Below, piece after piece: positions 10,168-22,600 of a DNA stretch of 64,000 nt (positions are counted from its first letter, which is position 1; each line of letters opens with the position of its first letter). Where the stretch lies: contig JAPYXD010000753.1 of the NCBI GenBank assembly GCA_030998225.1, positions 310,001 through 374,000 of the forward strand, read 5' to 3'. The notes below the pieces were generated by a model that was not told the origin of the DNA, did no database searches, and saw nothing but the letters and a program-made list of their open reading frames with translations. Position numbers and translations under genes: made by a program. This stretch comes from Diplolepis rosae (Eukaryota > Arthropoda > Insecta > Hymenoptera > Diplolepididae).

Positions 10168-11559
10168 TCTCTTAGTGATGACAGGTGGAAACTAATCCGT
10201 AAGGCGGCGCCACCTCCGTCCTCTCATATGAAAGTATTGTTTTATATGGAGAAAATTGATAAACAATTAAAGTTTTATCATTTTTGAAGAACTAAGATTA
10301 TCAATTTTATTGAAATAACATTTTTAAATACTAATCAGAACTTGAAACATAAAATAGTTATAACACTCTAGAAAATTAATCGCAAAAATACAAGAAATAA
10401 ATTGTTTTGCGTGTAGGATCCTTATATCACGAATAATTAGAGTAAAATTATTTCTTTATTAATATTTCTTTACCAATATCGATAATAATGGAAATATTAG
10501 CAATATATTTATTTATTGCTTTTCTTCATTAATTGCCTTATTTTATGTTGATAATACAAAATATTATGCATTGCATTATGAGTAACAAGACCTTATCATT
10601 TGATCTAATATAGTTGCTTTAATAAAGTATAAGTATTAATTGAAGGATTGAATTAATATATATAATTAATTCAAGCAATCAATTATTAATGATCTAATAT
10701 AAAATTCAATTAATAAATTAATCGAAAAAATAAAAATTGTCTATTATTATATTATTATGAAACATTAATCATATTCAACTTATTGTAATGAACTGATATG
10801 AAACATTATTGAACGTTAAATTGACAAATAATTAAAATATTTAGTCAGTTGAAATCCATAAGAAATCTTGCACTGAAATAATTGCGCCATGGAGAGAAAA
10901 AGTCGACCAATAAATTTTTGCAAAAATTGTTATAGCACCTATTGAAAGGGTCTTCCGTTAAATAAAAATAACTTTAATATTTCATGCGGAAATTGTCAAT
11001 ATTCTGATCCATTTTTTAAATTACAGTATGCATCAAAAATATACAATCAAACTAATAAATAAATCACTCAATAGCATTCTTCAAAAACTTTAAATGTATT
11101 TATTACTTTTCTTTTGATGCTTATTTCACATACTTATCAACAATTTTCTATCACATGTGTATTAGCTTTTAAATCACAGACAAATATATCAATACATGAT
11201 AAGTATAAATCATTATTTAGATAAAAAAGCTTCATATAATCGTTAAAAACAAATTAAACATTTTCTTTTAAATATTTAATATCATTAATTCTATAAATTA
11301 ATTTTGTTGATGAGGTATAAGTACACTTACTCAGTTCTGATTTACTTACTCAGTTCATGTTTATGACTAAATAAATCTGCACTAGAAACACTAAACTTCA
11401 TTAATAATGAAAACAATTATTAAAATTTAGGAAATGTTTCCATTTATCTAATAATTATTTAAATTTGTTCATAAACACCATGCAAAACAATACTTTCATA
11501 TGAGAGGACGGAGGTGGCGCCGCCTTATGGATTAGTTTCCACCTGTCATCACTAAGAGA
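10168..11559. mobile_element. Non-autonomous inverted-repeat transposon, 1.4 kb
   Basis: About 75 bp at each end are inverted copies: TCTCTTAGTGATGACAGGTG inward to CTCTCATATGAAAGTATTGT, with a single difference noticed (CCGTAAGG versus CCATAAGG). The arms contain GGCGGCGCCACCTCCGTC and are much more GC-rich than the AT-rich interior, which has no usable reading frame. I could not find a convincing target duplication, so the superfamily is undetermined. Confidence 0.7.
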
Positions 11560-11584
11560 CCGAAATTTAGCTTGTCGTCGGATA

Positions 11585-11800
11585 GGGCTGGTCTCCTTAT
11601 ATCTAGTCTCCATGTTATCGATTTAGACAGCTATACTGTGTGACTCATTGTTTTATTCATGTAGAATAGACATAAGGAGACCAATCTCTTATGCATGAAT
11701 TCTTGTGACATTTTCGTTTCGCGGATTACGTGGATCCTGGCTAAGATGCAGGGGGCTGGTTTGGTCTCCTGATGTCTATTCTCCATGGTCCATGGTAATG
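11585..11800. repeat. Cluster of inverted ATAAGGAGACCAA-type repeats
   Basis: Three copies of a segment of about 25 bp occur here: inverted near 11588-11615, direct near 11660-11690 and inverted near 11760-11795. It resembles the left flank of the Harbinger insertion at 2608-2640. It is probably the remains of one or more short foldback elements. Confidence 0.45.
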
Positions 11801-12237
11801 TACATCGCCAATTCGGACACGCCCCTGATGTAGGTTATGTGACGTTTTTTATGTATATTACCTACGCAATTTATGTCCTTAGTTTTTCAAATAATATAAT
11901 CTACTTTTTCAAAATGGCGGCCCTCGTGGATGGTCCCTAACTTGAATAATGTTCTGCTGCTAATGTTCTTCGGTATATTATTTTAAAAGAAAAATAAAGT
12001 GAATAGAGGTGGTAAGCTTAAAAATAAAATTTGGAAGCAGATATTATTCATTGCGCAGAAAGATAATGGTAAAAACGCTGCATTTTGCAATAGATTTATT
12101 GTTTATTTTTTTTCTTTGAAAATTCAAATACTTTCACTGGATTTCAGTTTTTTTGCTTGAAATTCCTTTCTTTGTTTCTTTGTTTTAATACTTTTCTGTG
12201 ACCAAAAATCAAGTAAACACAAATGCTAATGTAAGCA

Positions 12238-12394
12238 TGTGTTTTTATAGCTTTCCAGCTGCGGGCTGGCAAATTTATCTACAGAAGTTGATTGGTTCAT
12301 TCTGTTGAATCCTGATTGTTGATCAACGGAATGTGCCAATAAAGTACTCTAAATGAATTTCTCGGCCCGCAGCCGGAGAGGTATAAAAGCACCA
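12238..12394. mobile_element. Degraded PIF-type MITE
   Basis: A hairpin of about 157 bp. The right end reads GAGAGGTATAAAAGCACCA, followed by TTA, and resembles the Harbinger end GACAGAGGTATAAATGCACCA. The left end is a mutated inverted copy. Inner arms CAGCTGCGGGC and GCCCGCAGCCG pair, as do segments around ATTGGTTCATTC. It is probably an old MITE related to the 7.3 kb element. Confidence 0.55.
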
Positions 12395-12397
12395 TTA

Positions 12398-12558
12398 AGG
12401 AGGAATTACACCTCTGCATGCAGGCATTATGCATGCAGGTTACCATGGTAACATACAAGAGAGAAAGAGACTGACAATTTTCCTGTTTCTTTCCCACTAA
12501 TATGTTACCATGGTAACTTGCATGCATAATGCCTGCATGCAAAGGTGTAATTCCTCCT
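12398..12558. mobile_element. 161 bp palindromic PIF-type MITE, TTA duplication
   Basis: The unit is almost perfectly self-complementary. It starts AGGAGGAATTACACCTCTGC and ends with the inverse, with TTA at 12395-12397 and 12559-12561. The arms include GGTTACCATGGTAAC, itself a palindrome. The left TTA is also the right target of the preceding element, so two elements share one site. An open frame of 89 codons across it on the - strand is a by-product of the palindrome. Confidence 0.75.
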
Positions 12559-12904
12559 TTAGTCAAAAATAAGATTATATTTACTTTTCAGAAAATGATT
12601 CCTGAGTTTATTAGATTTTATATATGTTTTTTACGTAACTTTCGTTATTGACGTAATATACGTTGAAATCATAAAGTTACGCATAACTTCACATTACTGC
12701 ACAAAATTCTATGTGAAACAAAGACGTTTCATTGGTCCAGCCAACATTACTTACTTGCGCGGAATTTGTGAATTTTTTCTCATAAACATAAGAAAATGAT
12801 CAGAAAATTTTATATTTTGAATAGAAAAATTGAAATGAAAAGATTTACTTTTCAATAAAAGTATAAGTTCTTACTTATTTGTAATTCACGATAAATGTTT
12901 CGTA

Positions 12905-13037
12905 TTAAGCAACGTCTATACCTCTGTTGAAAAATGTTCACTTTCTCATTCTACCACATAACCACATCACAATACCATAAGTTTATCTCAATAGACATTT
13001 TACTCGGAAACATTTTCCGACAGAGGTGTAAATGTGT
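12905..13037. mobile_element. Small PIF-related foldback remnant
   Basis: TATACCTCTGTTGAAAAATG near 12912 pairs with CATTTTCCGACAGAGGTGTA near 13010. Both ends resemble the Harbinger terminal motif TATACCTCTGTC. The flanks are too decayed to show a target duplication. It lies about 100 bp upstream of the probable Nap1 promoter. Confidence 0.45.
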
Positions 13038-13129
13038 TTTTGCAACAATACCCAAATTTGAATTTTTTACGCCGGAAATGCTGTGTTTTACATACCCGTG
13101 CAATATGGCAACCAACTTCAGATAGTTGG

Positions 13130-13225
13130 AGTTACTTTTGTGCGACGGAGACCGGTTCGCATTGTTCGCATCGCGAATTCATCTCTTAGTCCTTAACGGC
13201 GTCATTTACTCCAAAAGGTACGTAA
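13130..13225 (+). promoter_or_regulatory. Probable Nap1 promoter and first noncoding exon
   Basis: A sharp shift to CpG-rich unique sequence begins here, ending at a good donor (AAAAG then GTACGT at about 13219). It starts with ACTTTTGTGCGACGG. A similar block, ACCTTTGTGCGACGA, occurs at 13544-13558, which suggests two alternative start sites feeding the coding exon at 14177. TSS positions are inferred. Confidence 0.45.
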
Positions 13226-14176
13226 TTTGTCAAAATTTTTGTCAAACTCCTCTTGTTTTAAATTTTTAGTTTTCATGCTTCTTTACTAACGAAAATTGTC
13301 GTTTTGGTTACAAATTCCAATAACTTCGAGATTAAGTCTTCATGATAGCCCATGTGCACGCCAATTTTTTTTTTTCAAATTTTGACTTTTCTCAACTGAC
13401 AGACCACAATCTTTTCACGAATTATGGTTTTTGCGGAGAAAAAATTTGTCCGTTATGCTTTGAGACGAGTGTATTTGATTTTTTATAGTAAATCCGATTT
13501 TTCGAAAGTTTTCTGGCCGTGGAAATTACACGCGGGCTGAGTAACCTTTGTGCGACGAACATGGCAGAGCGAACGTTTGTTTCGTTGCTTGGTGAATAAT
13601 TGTCTCATTTTAATCGTTATCCTTCATTTAGAATTGCCCAGAAAAAGTTTTATTTTTGTGTCTCTCGTGGACCAGTGTAAATATTTGTTGGTGACGATAA
13701 TTAACGATTTCCAAAAAAAGTCCAAAAGTTTTTTCGTCTTGGCTTCTGGCAAAAGACGTAACGAATTTTTAAATGACTGATTTGATTTAATGTCCTGTTC
13801 ATTCTGTTTGATTGTCTATTTCCGTTATACTACTTGGTAGTAAATTAAAAAAGACGTTTATGTTTAGGAAACGTTATTTTGTTAAACGAAAATAATTTTT
13901 TATAAGAATTTTAAAAGTAAAAAAAATTTAATAGAAATACAAATTTTGACACATATGATTGTAATGTGTGAATTAAAAATAAATAAAAATGAATTTCATA
14001 AGATTTTTTTAGAAGATCCAGACATTTTCTCTGGGATCTTGAATAAATATTTTACTCTCTATAAATAATCAAGGTTTATACAAATATTGTCCTTCTTTCT
14101 CTAAGTACCGTAATTTATCTCCAACGACCATTTCTTGCCGGTCGTTTTATGCTCTTAGAGAATAGAATTTTTACAG
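13226..14176 (+). other. Nap1 5' intron with possible alternative first exon
   Basis: Presumed 5-prime intron ending at the acceptor TTTTTACAG (14168-14176). The segment 13530-13595 may be an alternative leader exon. The 76-codon open frame there resembles no known protein. Confidence 0.4.
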
Positions 14177-14184
14177 ACCGTAGT

Positions 14185-17100
14185 ATGACCAACGATCCTG
14201 AACGTACTGGTGATCAGAGTGATATGGATTCTGTAGAAGATGAGGATGATAATCGCACTTCTAACATTACTTCTCAGATTCTTCGGAGACCTGCTGTCCT
14301 AGCCGCCTTGCAAGATCGATTCGAAGGATTTGACCCACGCAAAATGGAGGTAAAAATAATTAAAAATTTTTTCCACTCTAATAAGCATCGATTTTTATAA
14401 GATCCATAAAGTATTTTTGTCCATAGACTGCAAGAGATTTAAATTAAATTGGAATTTATGCAAAGCAGGGAATCTAGTTTTAAATCTAACTGATTTTAAA
14501 TGTTTGTAACTCTTTCAAAAGAAGAAAAATTTACATATATCAATATTAAATAATTTAATGATTTGCTACTGTATATCTTTGTTTTGCGAAGCGATTTAAT
14601 TTCGCATTGTCGCAACAGATGCTTCCGGCACCTGTGAAGAGACGAATCAAGGCCTTGAAACAGCTTCAATTAAAAACAACGAACATCGAAGCCAAGTTTT
14701 TCCAAGAAGTCCACGAACTCGAGTGTAAATACTATCAAATGTGCGTCCCTCTTTACGACCAGAGGAGTCAAATCGTTTCTGGAGTTTATGAACCTACAGA
14801 CGAACAATGTGCCTGGGATAGTGACGACGAAGACGATGGTCTTAGCAACGATCTCAAGTCAAAGGTCAAGATCGACATCAAGGATGAGAGTGAGATCAAG
14901 AAAGAGGCTGAAGAGAAGAAAGACAAGGAAGAGTAAGTTTATTTCCTTCTTACACTCACAGGGTGACTTCTGGACTGGGAAATCAAGAAGTTACTGGAGT
15001 TTTTCAAGTCTACAATCTGGCTTCATTTGCACTGCCTATTATATAAAATATTTTAGTTTAACATTCAGAAACAATTACACCTTGTTCTTATATTCTTTAA
15101 GGGGAGAGATCAGTGAAATTTCAATTGACTAAAGTATGAAAAATTGAAGGTTGCCAATTTTTCTTAACATAAAATTTTGTTCAGTCTCACCTTGTGTAGA
15201 GAAACTAATATTTTTTCAGTATTTATTTTTAGTTCATCACCAAATGGTAATGTCGTAAAATTGATACTACAGATAGTTTGAAATCTTGCAAACGACTTCT
15301 ACAAAAAAGACCGAATTTAAATAATAACTGTGGTAGAGTAATTTTTTACCACTTTTTATTATATCTTTTCACCCAATAAGAAAATTACGAATTCTATTTG
15401 AGGGATTGTTTAAAGAAATGTTTGAATCAATTGATATTAGGTGATAAACATTGTAAAAATTGTAATTGTAAAAAATCTCTTTACCAAATAGGTTTTTTTC
15501 CACAGAAAGATTTCAAATTCTTAAATTTAGATTTGAATTAAATATTACCTTGTCAATTTTCACTCTGCTAATCCTCTAAAAAAATCAGTATAATCAATGA
15601 CATTTAAAAATTATAGATTTAGATAAAATAAAATAAAACTTTCTAGAAGGAACAATTTCTTAATTGAGAAATTATCTAATTAATTAAGGAGAAATGTTTT
15701 CTTATTGGAACTTTATATAAAAATATGAATTCAAATTTAGAATAATAGAAGTTGTAACTCTGAAAATCAGCAGTATTCCAATGATCAAATAATGAAACGC
15801 AAATGATCTAATAATTACAAAATAATAAATAGAGTGAGACCTTTTTATTCAATCACGATTTTGTGTATTTGTGCATCAAATAACTGGACTTCTGGTTAAG
15901 ATTTATTTTTAAATGTGAGGATGTGATGTAAAAAAATTCAAAATTTTTCTTCCAAAATTTTAAATTAACGGCAAGTTTCATATCGGATGTAGATCCGCGC
16001 TTATAACATTCGAATTGAAATGATCTGTTTGAAAATCTTGCCAATATCCTGAACAGTCTAGCGAAATATATTTGTTACATTTGTCATTGTTTGTTTTATC
16101 ACAGACCTGGGAATGAAAACATTAAAGGCATTCCAGACTTTTGGCTCACGATATTCAAGAATGTGGGAATGTTAGCGGATATGGTTCAAGAACATGACGA
16201 ACCTATTCTTAAACATCTGTATGATGTTAAAGTGATATTCTTAGAGAAAGATCCAATGGTAATTTTCTTTTAATGGATTTCATAAACAAATGTAAGTAAG
16301 GAAGTAAATGTGAAGCTTACAAAATTATTTTTTTTGCAGGGTTTTGTATTGGAGTTCCACTTTGAACCAAATGAATACTTTACCAATTCCGTTTTAACGA
16401 AGGAATACATCATGAAGTGCGAACCGGAGAAGAATGATCCGTTCAGTTTCGAAGGCCCTGAAATCTACAAGAGCAAGGTTGTTAGAAAAAATAAAAGATC
16501 AATACAAAAATTGAATGTTTTAAAGAAAATTTTCCTTTAATCCGTAATAGACTTTGAATTACATTTTAAGCATGAATTGTATTTAAGGGATGCGTCATTG
16601 ATTGGCGTAAAGGCAAGAATGTAACTGTCAAAACGATCAAGAAGAATCAGAAGCACAAGTCTAGGGGATCCATGCGCACAGTAACAAAAACCGTCCAAAA
16701 CGACTCTTTCTTTAACTTCTTCAGTCCACCAATTGGTAAGATTTATTTTTATAATTTTACCTGTGTCAAGAGCTTAATTATATAACTTTAAAAACTAAAA
16801 ATTGTATTAAAGTGAGAAAAGGGCAAATATTTAGCAAAAATAGCGAAAAACGTTATCAACGTGTCTGCTCTGCAGCAGCTTTATTATATAAATATAAATT
16901 GTACGTCTTTTTTAAATCTATCTATAAAAAAATTAGTAACTTCTTCAATATAATGCCATCATTAGTCGATAATTTTGAACTAAATCCAATAATACTTCTA
17001 TAAAACATCAAATAAAAAGGCTATTTACAGAATGGGTTTAAAAATTTAAATAACCTAAATGGTGAGTTTCTCGCATCCATTTTCTACTGTTCAAATTAAA

Positions 17101-17581
17101 ATTGTCATATATTGTATTAATGTAACGTGACAAGATATTCTATTATTTTATCTGAAGAGCCGTTTTTTCTCAACTTGTCATCTCAGGAGTTGAACAAAGT
17201 ATAAAAACTTTTTATTTTTTATAGTACCGGATGACCCTGAGGCAGATTTGGATGATGATACTCAAGCCCTAGTAACCAGCGATTTCGAAGTTGGACATTA
17301 TATCAGAGAACGTATTGTTCCTAGAGCTGTGCTCTATTACACAGGTAATTATATAAGTTTATGAAAATGTTTTTAAACGCTCCCTGTTCTAAATTGATTT
17401 ATTTTGGTTCTTAGGTGAAGGTCTTGAAGATGAAGAAGACGACGATTACGAGGAAGATGAAGCTGACGAAGAGGAAGATGTGGAAGATGAAGACGAGGAT
17501 GAGGAAGAGGGGGTAAACGAAAATGCGCCTGAGGGTGGCCGAAATCAGGGAGCGGATCGAGTCGAGTGTAAACAACAGTAG
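14185..17581 (+). CDS. Nap1: Nucleosome assembly protein 1
   Basis: Histone chaperone that binds H2A-H2B, shuttles it into the nucleus and helps build nucleosomes. Seven coding exons join in frame: 14185-14349, 14619-14932, 16105-16258, 16340-16477, 16588-16735, 17225-17344 and 17415-17581. They give 401 residues, close to the usual Nap1 length. All introns have GT-AG ends. The N-terminus is acidic. The NAP domain starts near residue 56 with LPAPVKRRIKALKQLQ, followed by NIEAKFF, CKYYQMCVPLYDQR, KGIPDFWLTIFKNV and EFHFEPNEYF. A basic patch, KKNQKHK (275-281), fits a nuclear localisation signal, and NDSFFNFF (295-302) is a family hallmark. The tail has a long Glu/Asp run (about 349-380) for histone binding and ends CKQQ, a CaaX-like box also found in vertebrate NAP1L1. 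The ATG at 14185 is the first in frame after the acceptor. The gene looks intact. Confidence 0.95.
14933..16104 (+). other. Nap1 intron 2, 1.2 kb, no feature
   Basis: Largest intron within the Nap1 coding region, with donor GTAAGT and acceptor TTATCACAG. The interior is AT-rich. I see no nested gene or transposon end in it. Confidence 0.7.
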
Positions 17582-18091
17582 ATTTATACTTTAAAACAAA
17601 CAAACTAAACGCTAAGAAAAAAATTTTCAGTGCGACAATACCATAAGCGACGTCATAACGACAGAATAAAAATTTCCGTCTAGCTCATCGTTCGTGCACT
17701 TGTTCGCAAACCAGAGAAATACGCAAGGATGAAAACGAGTTCTTATCTTGTTACTAATCATACCATGTGTTCGATTCCAGATATAGCCTAGCAGAAGTTG
17801 AAGGTGAGCGAACTGTGGGTTCGGATGTCTGCGTTTTGTCGATAACGTCACTGGCCTAGATTCGCTACATGCAGTACGATTATTGTCACTTTTAATTGCA
17901 TGATTTTATACTGTTGTTACGTTTATACTACTGCGAATCAAGTCATTTAAATTCCCTTCGAAAGTCGATGTTATCACATGCAAATTTTTGGGTACTGTTG
18001 AAAAAGCATTTTAATACAAAATCTTTGAAAGATCAATCCAATTGATTCTCTTCTATATTGTGGTCCGTTTATTATCTATTATAATCATTAA

Positions 18092-18094
<3 letters not shown>

Positions 18095-18122
<28 letters not shown>
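18095..18122. repeat. ATT microsatellite in Nap1 3' UTR
   Basis: About nine uninterrupted ATT units. Confidence 0.9.
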
Positions 18123-18318
18123 TTGCTTTTTTAGATAAATTTTGTTCTTATAGAGCCATTTAGCTTCTTTTTCCTTGTTTTAATTTAATGATTTGATGTA
18201 AATGAACAATTTTTCAAAATCGAAACATTATCACAATGGAAATTGAAGTTTTTACCCGAAAATTGTACAGAATTTTATTTTTTTTCGTCTCCTTTGTGTT
18301 CTGCTATTTTTATTTTTC

Positions 18319-18324
18319 AATAAA
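18319..18324 (+). terminator. Candidate Nap1 polyadenylation signal
   Basis: AATAAA, followed within 40 bp by a GT-rich stretch (AAGTGGCGTTTGT). An alternative AATAAA lies at 18646. Confidence 0.5.
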
Positions 18325-18359
18325 AAGACAAGTGGCGTTTGTAAAGAATGTTATTTTCA

Positions 18360-19661
18360 TTCCGATTGAAAAGTTTTACTCGATATAAAGAAAGAAATTC
18401 TAAGTTTGAGATTTATTTGCTTGATGGTTAGATTTTTTTATTTTTATTTTTAGGCGTTACATCATTTATGGTGAAATTTTCTATCTGAATTTTTTAAATC
18501 TTTAAATCTAGTGTACGAAGACAGTTCGAGTGATTAAGAAAATAGGGAGATATTACGACAGGTGAGTTAAAGTAAAAATGTTAATTTAACTACAATTTTC
18601 TAAATGATTAAGTTTGGAAATGAATGATAAGTTATAGAAAATGTCAATAAAGAAGCATTAAATAAATGTTTCTTTTGAAAATGTTATTTTACTTTTTGTA
18701 CGTATGTTTAAACTAAATTTAATTATAAAAGTTTGTGCATGCAATAACAATGTTATCGCATTTTGCTAAGTAAATTGAAACTTTCTTGTGTATATCAATA
18801 TCTTTTTTCATTGATTTTTGTACATAATGAATATAATAACTACAATAAATTGCTGTGCTTGCATTTGTTTTTTGCGGTAAAACTATCAATGACATTGAAA
18901 TAATGTAATACAGCCAATAGACTTTTAGTCCAGATGAATAATCATTCTGATTGGTGATTGCTAATGCTGCCGTTTTGTAGTTTATTTGGACACGTGAAGT
19001 TAGCATTATCTGCATTATCTGACATTCACAATTATTCCTAACCTACAAACTATTCCAAACCATGTGGTTTCCAGTATGCGATACTGAATAAGAATGCAGA
19101 AATATTTCAAATTCATCATTCACAAGAAAAGTACAAGGGAATATCTTCAATAAAAACGCGTAAGTTATAAAATTGACAATTTTTTAAAAAAGTTCTATAT
19201 TAACAATAACTAAATTTATGTTCAAAAGCGGCGTACAAGTTCAAAAGAAATTTTAGTTTGGTTTTAGGAATCTTAAGTAACAGCTGTTTTAATGTTTTAA
19301 TTAATTGTCTGTACAAATACGGAAGTTACAAATTGTTTTCAAATATCCGTTCATAACACGTTTTTTATAGTGAGATTTCATATGTATATCAATAAAGGTG
19401 AACAAAAATTTTAAATCGAAAAATTTACAAGATCTTACAAAAAATTCAAAGATTAACATATTTATCATTTTTATCCAACAATTCAATGTTGTGCACCGCT
19501 CTAAGATTATGTAGTTTTTATTTTTCTCTTTGTATATATTATATATTTATACATTTCTAATAAGATACACTTGAAGTATATTCAATTTGTGCGAAATTTT
19601 AAAATTGGAAAACTAATAATCAGACATTTTTTATTGATTTTAGTTTTTTGAGATACAGGAA
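18360..19661. other. Nap1-CysRS intergenic region
   Basis: About 1.3 kb of AT-rich DNA. The CysRS promoter and any noncoding first exon must lie here, but no core element stands out. An acceptor-like ATACAG (19653-19658) just before the CysRS ATG allows a spliced leader exon upstream. Confidence 0.45.
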
Positions 19662-22600
19662 ATGGCAAAACGGGTACAACCAGTTTGGAGTCCACCAGAA
19701 CGAAAAGGGAGTTCAGTTCTACGACTTTACAACAGTTTAACTCGACAAAAGGAAGAATTTATACCTCAGTATGGAAATCGAGTTCTTTGGTACTCTTGTG
19801 GACCTACAGTTTATGACGCTTCACATATGGGACATGCTAGGTAATTACTTCAAATGGAAAACCTGTTAAAATACTTTGCATTAAACATTCACTTCATATA
19901 AGTTTTATTGGTAAAAAAATATCATTTTAATGCAAGCCTTCTCACCGGAATAACATAAAATGTTTTAATTCAGGTCATACATATCCTTCGATATTCTCCG
20001 TCGAGTTCTTTCCGACTACTTTGGCTTCGACGTGCTGTATGTGATGAATATAACGGACATTGATGATAAAATTATAAAACGGGCGAGACAGAACTATTTG
20101 TATGAAAAATACGTTGCAGAAAATCACAGCTTAGATGAGGTTGTCGAGGATGCGAAGAGCATGCTTTTGTCAATTGAAAATACAATAAGAAGTACTAACG
20201 ACAACGACAAAAAGTTCATGTTTGAAAAGATGCTGAGTCGAGTTCAGTCTTCTATCGCTATTCTCGAAAAAGCAGTGAAATCTAACGATGAAGGAAAAAT
20301 CAAAGAATGTCAGGAGGCAAGAATCTACTTGTTTATGTAATTTATTTATAACAGCGATCACAATGAGTAATCTATTTACTTTTTTCCATCTATTATTGTA
20401 AAAAAAAACCTTACATATCTTTATTTAACAACTCTTACTCTTTTCCGCCTTTTCTTCACTTTTTTCAAAGTTTTAATTTGTTTTTCAAAAGTTTACCCTC
20501 GACATTTGTAGAAGAAAAATTTCCTTTTTTGAATCTGCAGATTTTGTTGAGGGAGGCTCGGGATCCGTTATCGGATTGGTTAGACAAGAAGTATGGAAGT
20601 TCAGTGACTGAACAATCAATTTTTAGAAAGTTGTCTGAACATTGGGAATCTGAATACCATAAAGACATGGACGCTTTGAACGTAAGATTCTTCTTATCAG
20701 TATTTATATTAGGTAATAATATGCAGATGTTTTAAGTAAAGTTGATTTTACTCAGGTTTTGAGACCAAATGTGTTGACGAGAGTAAGTGAGTACGTTCCG
20801 GAAATTGTGGCATTTATAGAGAAGATAGTGGCCAACGGTCTTGCGTACGAAAGCAATGGTTCTATCTATTTCGATGTCGGAGGATTCGATAAAAGAAAAA
20901 ATCACCATTACGCTAAACTAGTACCAGAAGCTTACGGCGACACTACCAGTTTGCATGATGGAGAAGGTAAAGTTTTCTTAAAACTTCTCTAAACTAAACT
21001 TCTGCAAGGGAAATTTGTCTAATCGAGTATTTAATTTAATTACAGGAGATCTATGCATTTCTGAAGATCGACTAATGGAAAAGCGCTCGCCAAACGACTT
21101 TGCACTTTGGAAGAATTCTAAGGCAGGCGAACCTTGGTGGGACAGTCCCTGGGGAAAAGGTCGTCCTGGTTGGCACATTGAGTGCTCGGTAATGGCGTCA
21201 GCGATCTGTGGAGAGAGCCTTGATATTCATACGGGTGGAATCGATCTTAAATTTCCCCATCATGATAACGAACTCGCTCAGGCTGAAGCCTACTTCGACA
21301 ATTCACATTGGGTTCGGTACTTTCTTCACTCTGGACATCTCACGATATCTGGTTGTAAAATGTCCAAGTCTTTAAAGAACTTCATTACAATTCAAGAGGC
21401 TCTTATAAAACACACCTCGAGGCAATTGAGGTTTGCTTTTCTCCTTCATTCTTGGAAGGATACGCTTGATTATAGCGATAGTACAATGGAAATTGCGGTT
21501 CAGTACGAGAAATTTATCAACGTGAGTTGAAAATATTTGTACTGCTTTTTAAAGAAAAGATTTTCAAGTGCAAAGGTTTTAAAGTTTTGCCATTCGCATA
21601 TCTGATCTTTTCAGTTGCTGTTTCAAATTTTGAATGTAATAGTGTTTTTCTTCCGCAGGAATTTTTCCTGAACGTCAAATGTAGGACTCGAAGCATCGGC
21701 TCAGGCACTACATTAAACACTTTTACTAAATGGAGTAAAGTAGAGTTAGAGCTGAACAAAAAATTCACCACAGCTAAAGAAAATGTTCATAAGGCATTAT
21801 GTGGTAAGCTTCAAAAATTATTTGTAGAAAAAAACAAATCGATGTATACGTGTTAAGATAATTTATATGTTTATAGATAACATAGATACAAGGACAGCTT
21901 TAGAGGCGATCAGAGATCTCGTCACGCATTGCAACGTTTACATGAAGGATATTAAGAATCCAAACACGCTTTTACTTCGAGATATAGCTGTTTATATCAC
22001 AAAAATGTTTACTATTTTTGGAGCAATTTCTGACTCACATAATGACATTGGATTCCCTGTTAGCAGTGAATCGGCCAATCATAACGTAAGTTGTTTTTTT
22101 TTAAGTCTAAACTAAAACAGTTATTTTAAACTATTTTGAAAGTTTCTTGATCCATTTATTATTTTAGTATATGTGTATTTTTATTACAGATAGAAGAGAT
22201 GATAATGCCTTATTTAAATGTTCTGGCTGATTTCCGTGGTAGAGTTCGCGATTATGCAAAGTCAATAAAGGCGACGGAAATAATGCAGGAGTGCGACAGG
22301 TTACGAGATGAAATTTTGCCAAACTTTGGAGTACGTCTCGAAGATGGTGAATTTTGTAGCATTAAACTTGTCGATAGAGAAGAACTGCGGCGTGAAAAGG
22401 AGGCGAGAAAGCGCCTTGAAGCAGAGAAAGCGGCTGAGAAAGAAAAGAAAAAGGCTGAAGCAGCTGCAGCCGCAGCCGTGAAAGATGCATTGCGAAAAAT
22501 TCCTCCGTCAGAATTATTTAAGAAAGAGACTGACAAGTATTCTGAATTTGATGAAAACGTAAGATTTTATGCTTTGAGATTATTTAGTCAAATGCTTAAT

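Larger units (their letters stand above)
17582..18350 (+). other. Nap1 3' UTR
   Basis: Noncoding sequence following the stop. It contains an ATT trinucleotide run at 18095-18122 and an AATAAA at 18319-18324, the first good polyadenylation signal. Another AATAAA at 18646-18651 could give a longer transcript. Confidence 0.55.

Noticed and set aside
12297..12566. 89-codon frame across the 12.4 kb palindrome
   Set aside because: It is composed almost entirely of two MITEs. The mirrored peptide words reflect the palindrome, not a protein.
20317..20340. CysRS exon 2 extended to a GT donor at 20337
   Set aside because: That junction gives the wrong phase, and the next codons meet a stop, whereas the GC donor at 20317 restores the conserved frame.
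22252..22536. 94-codon antisense frame inside CysRS
   Set aside because: It is a shadow of the Lys/Glu/Ala-rich exon; its complement yields Ser/Phe/Ala-rich frames.
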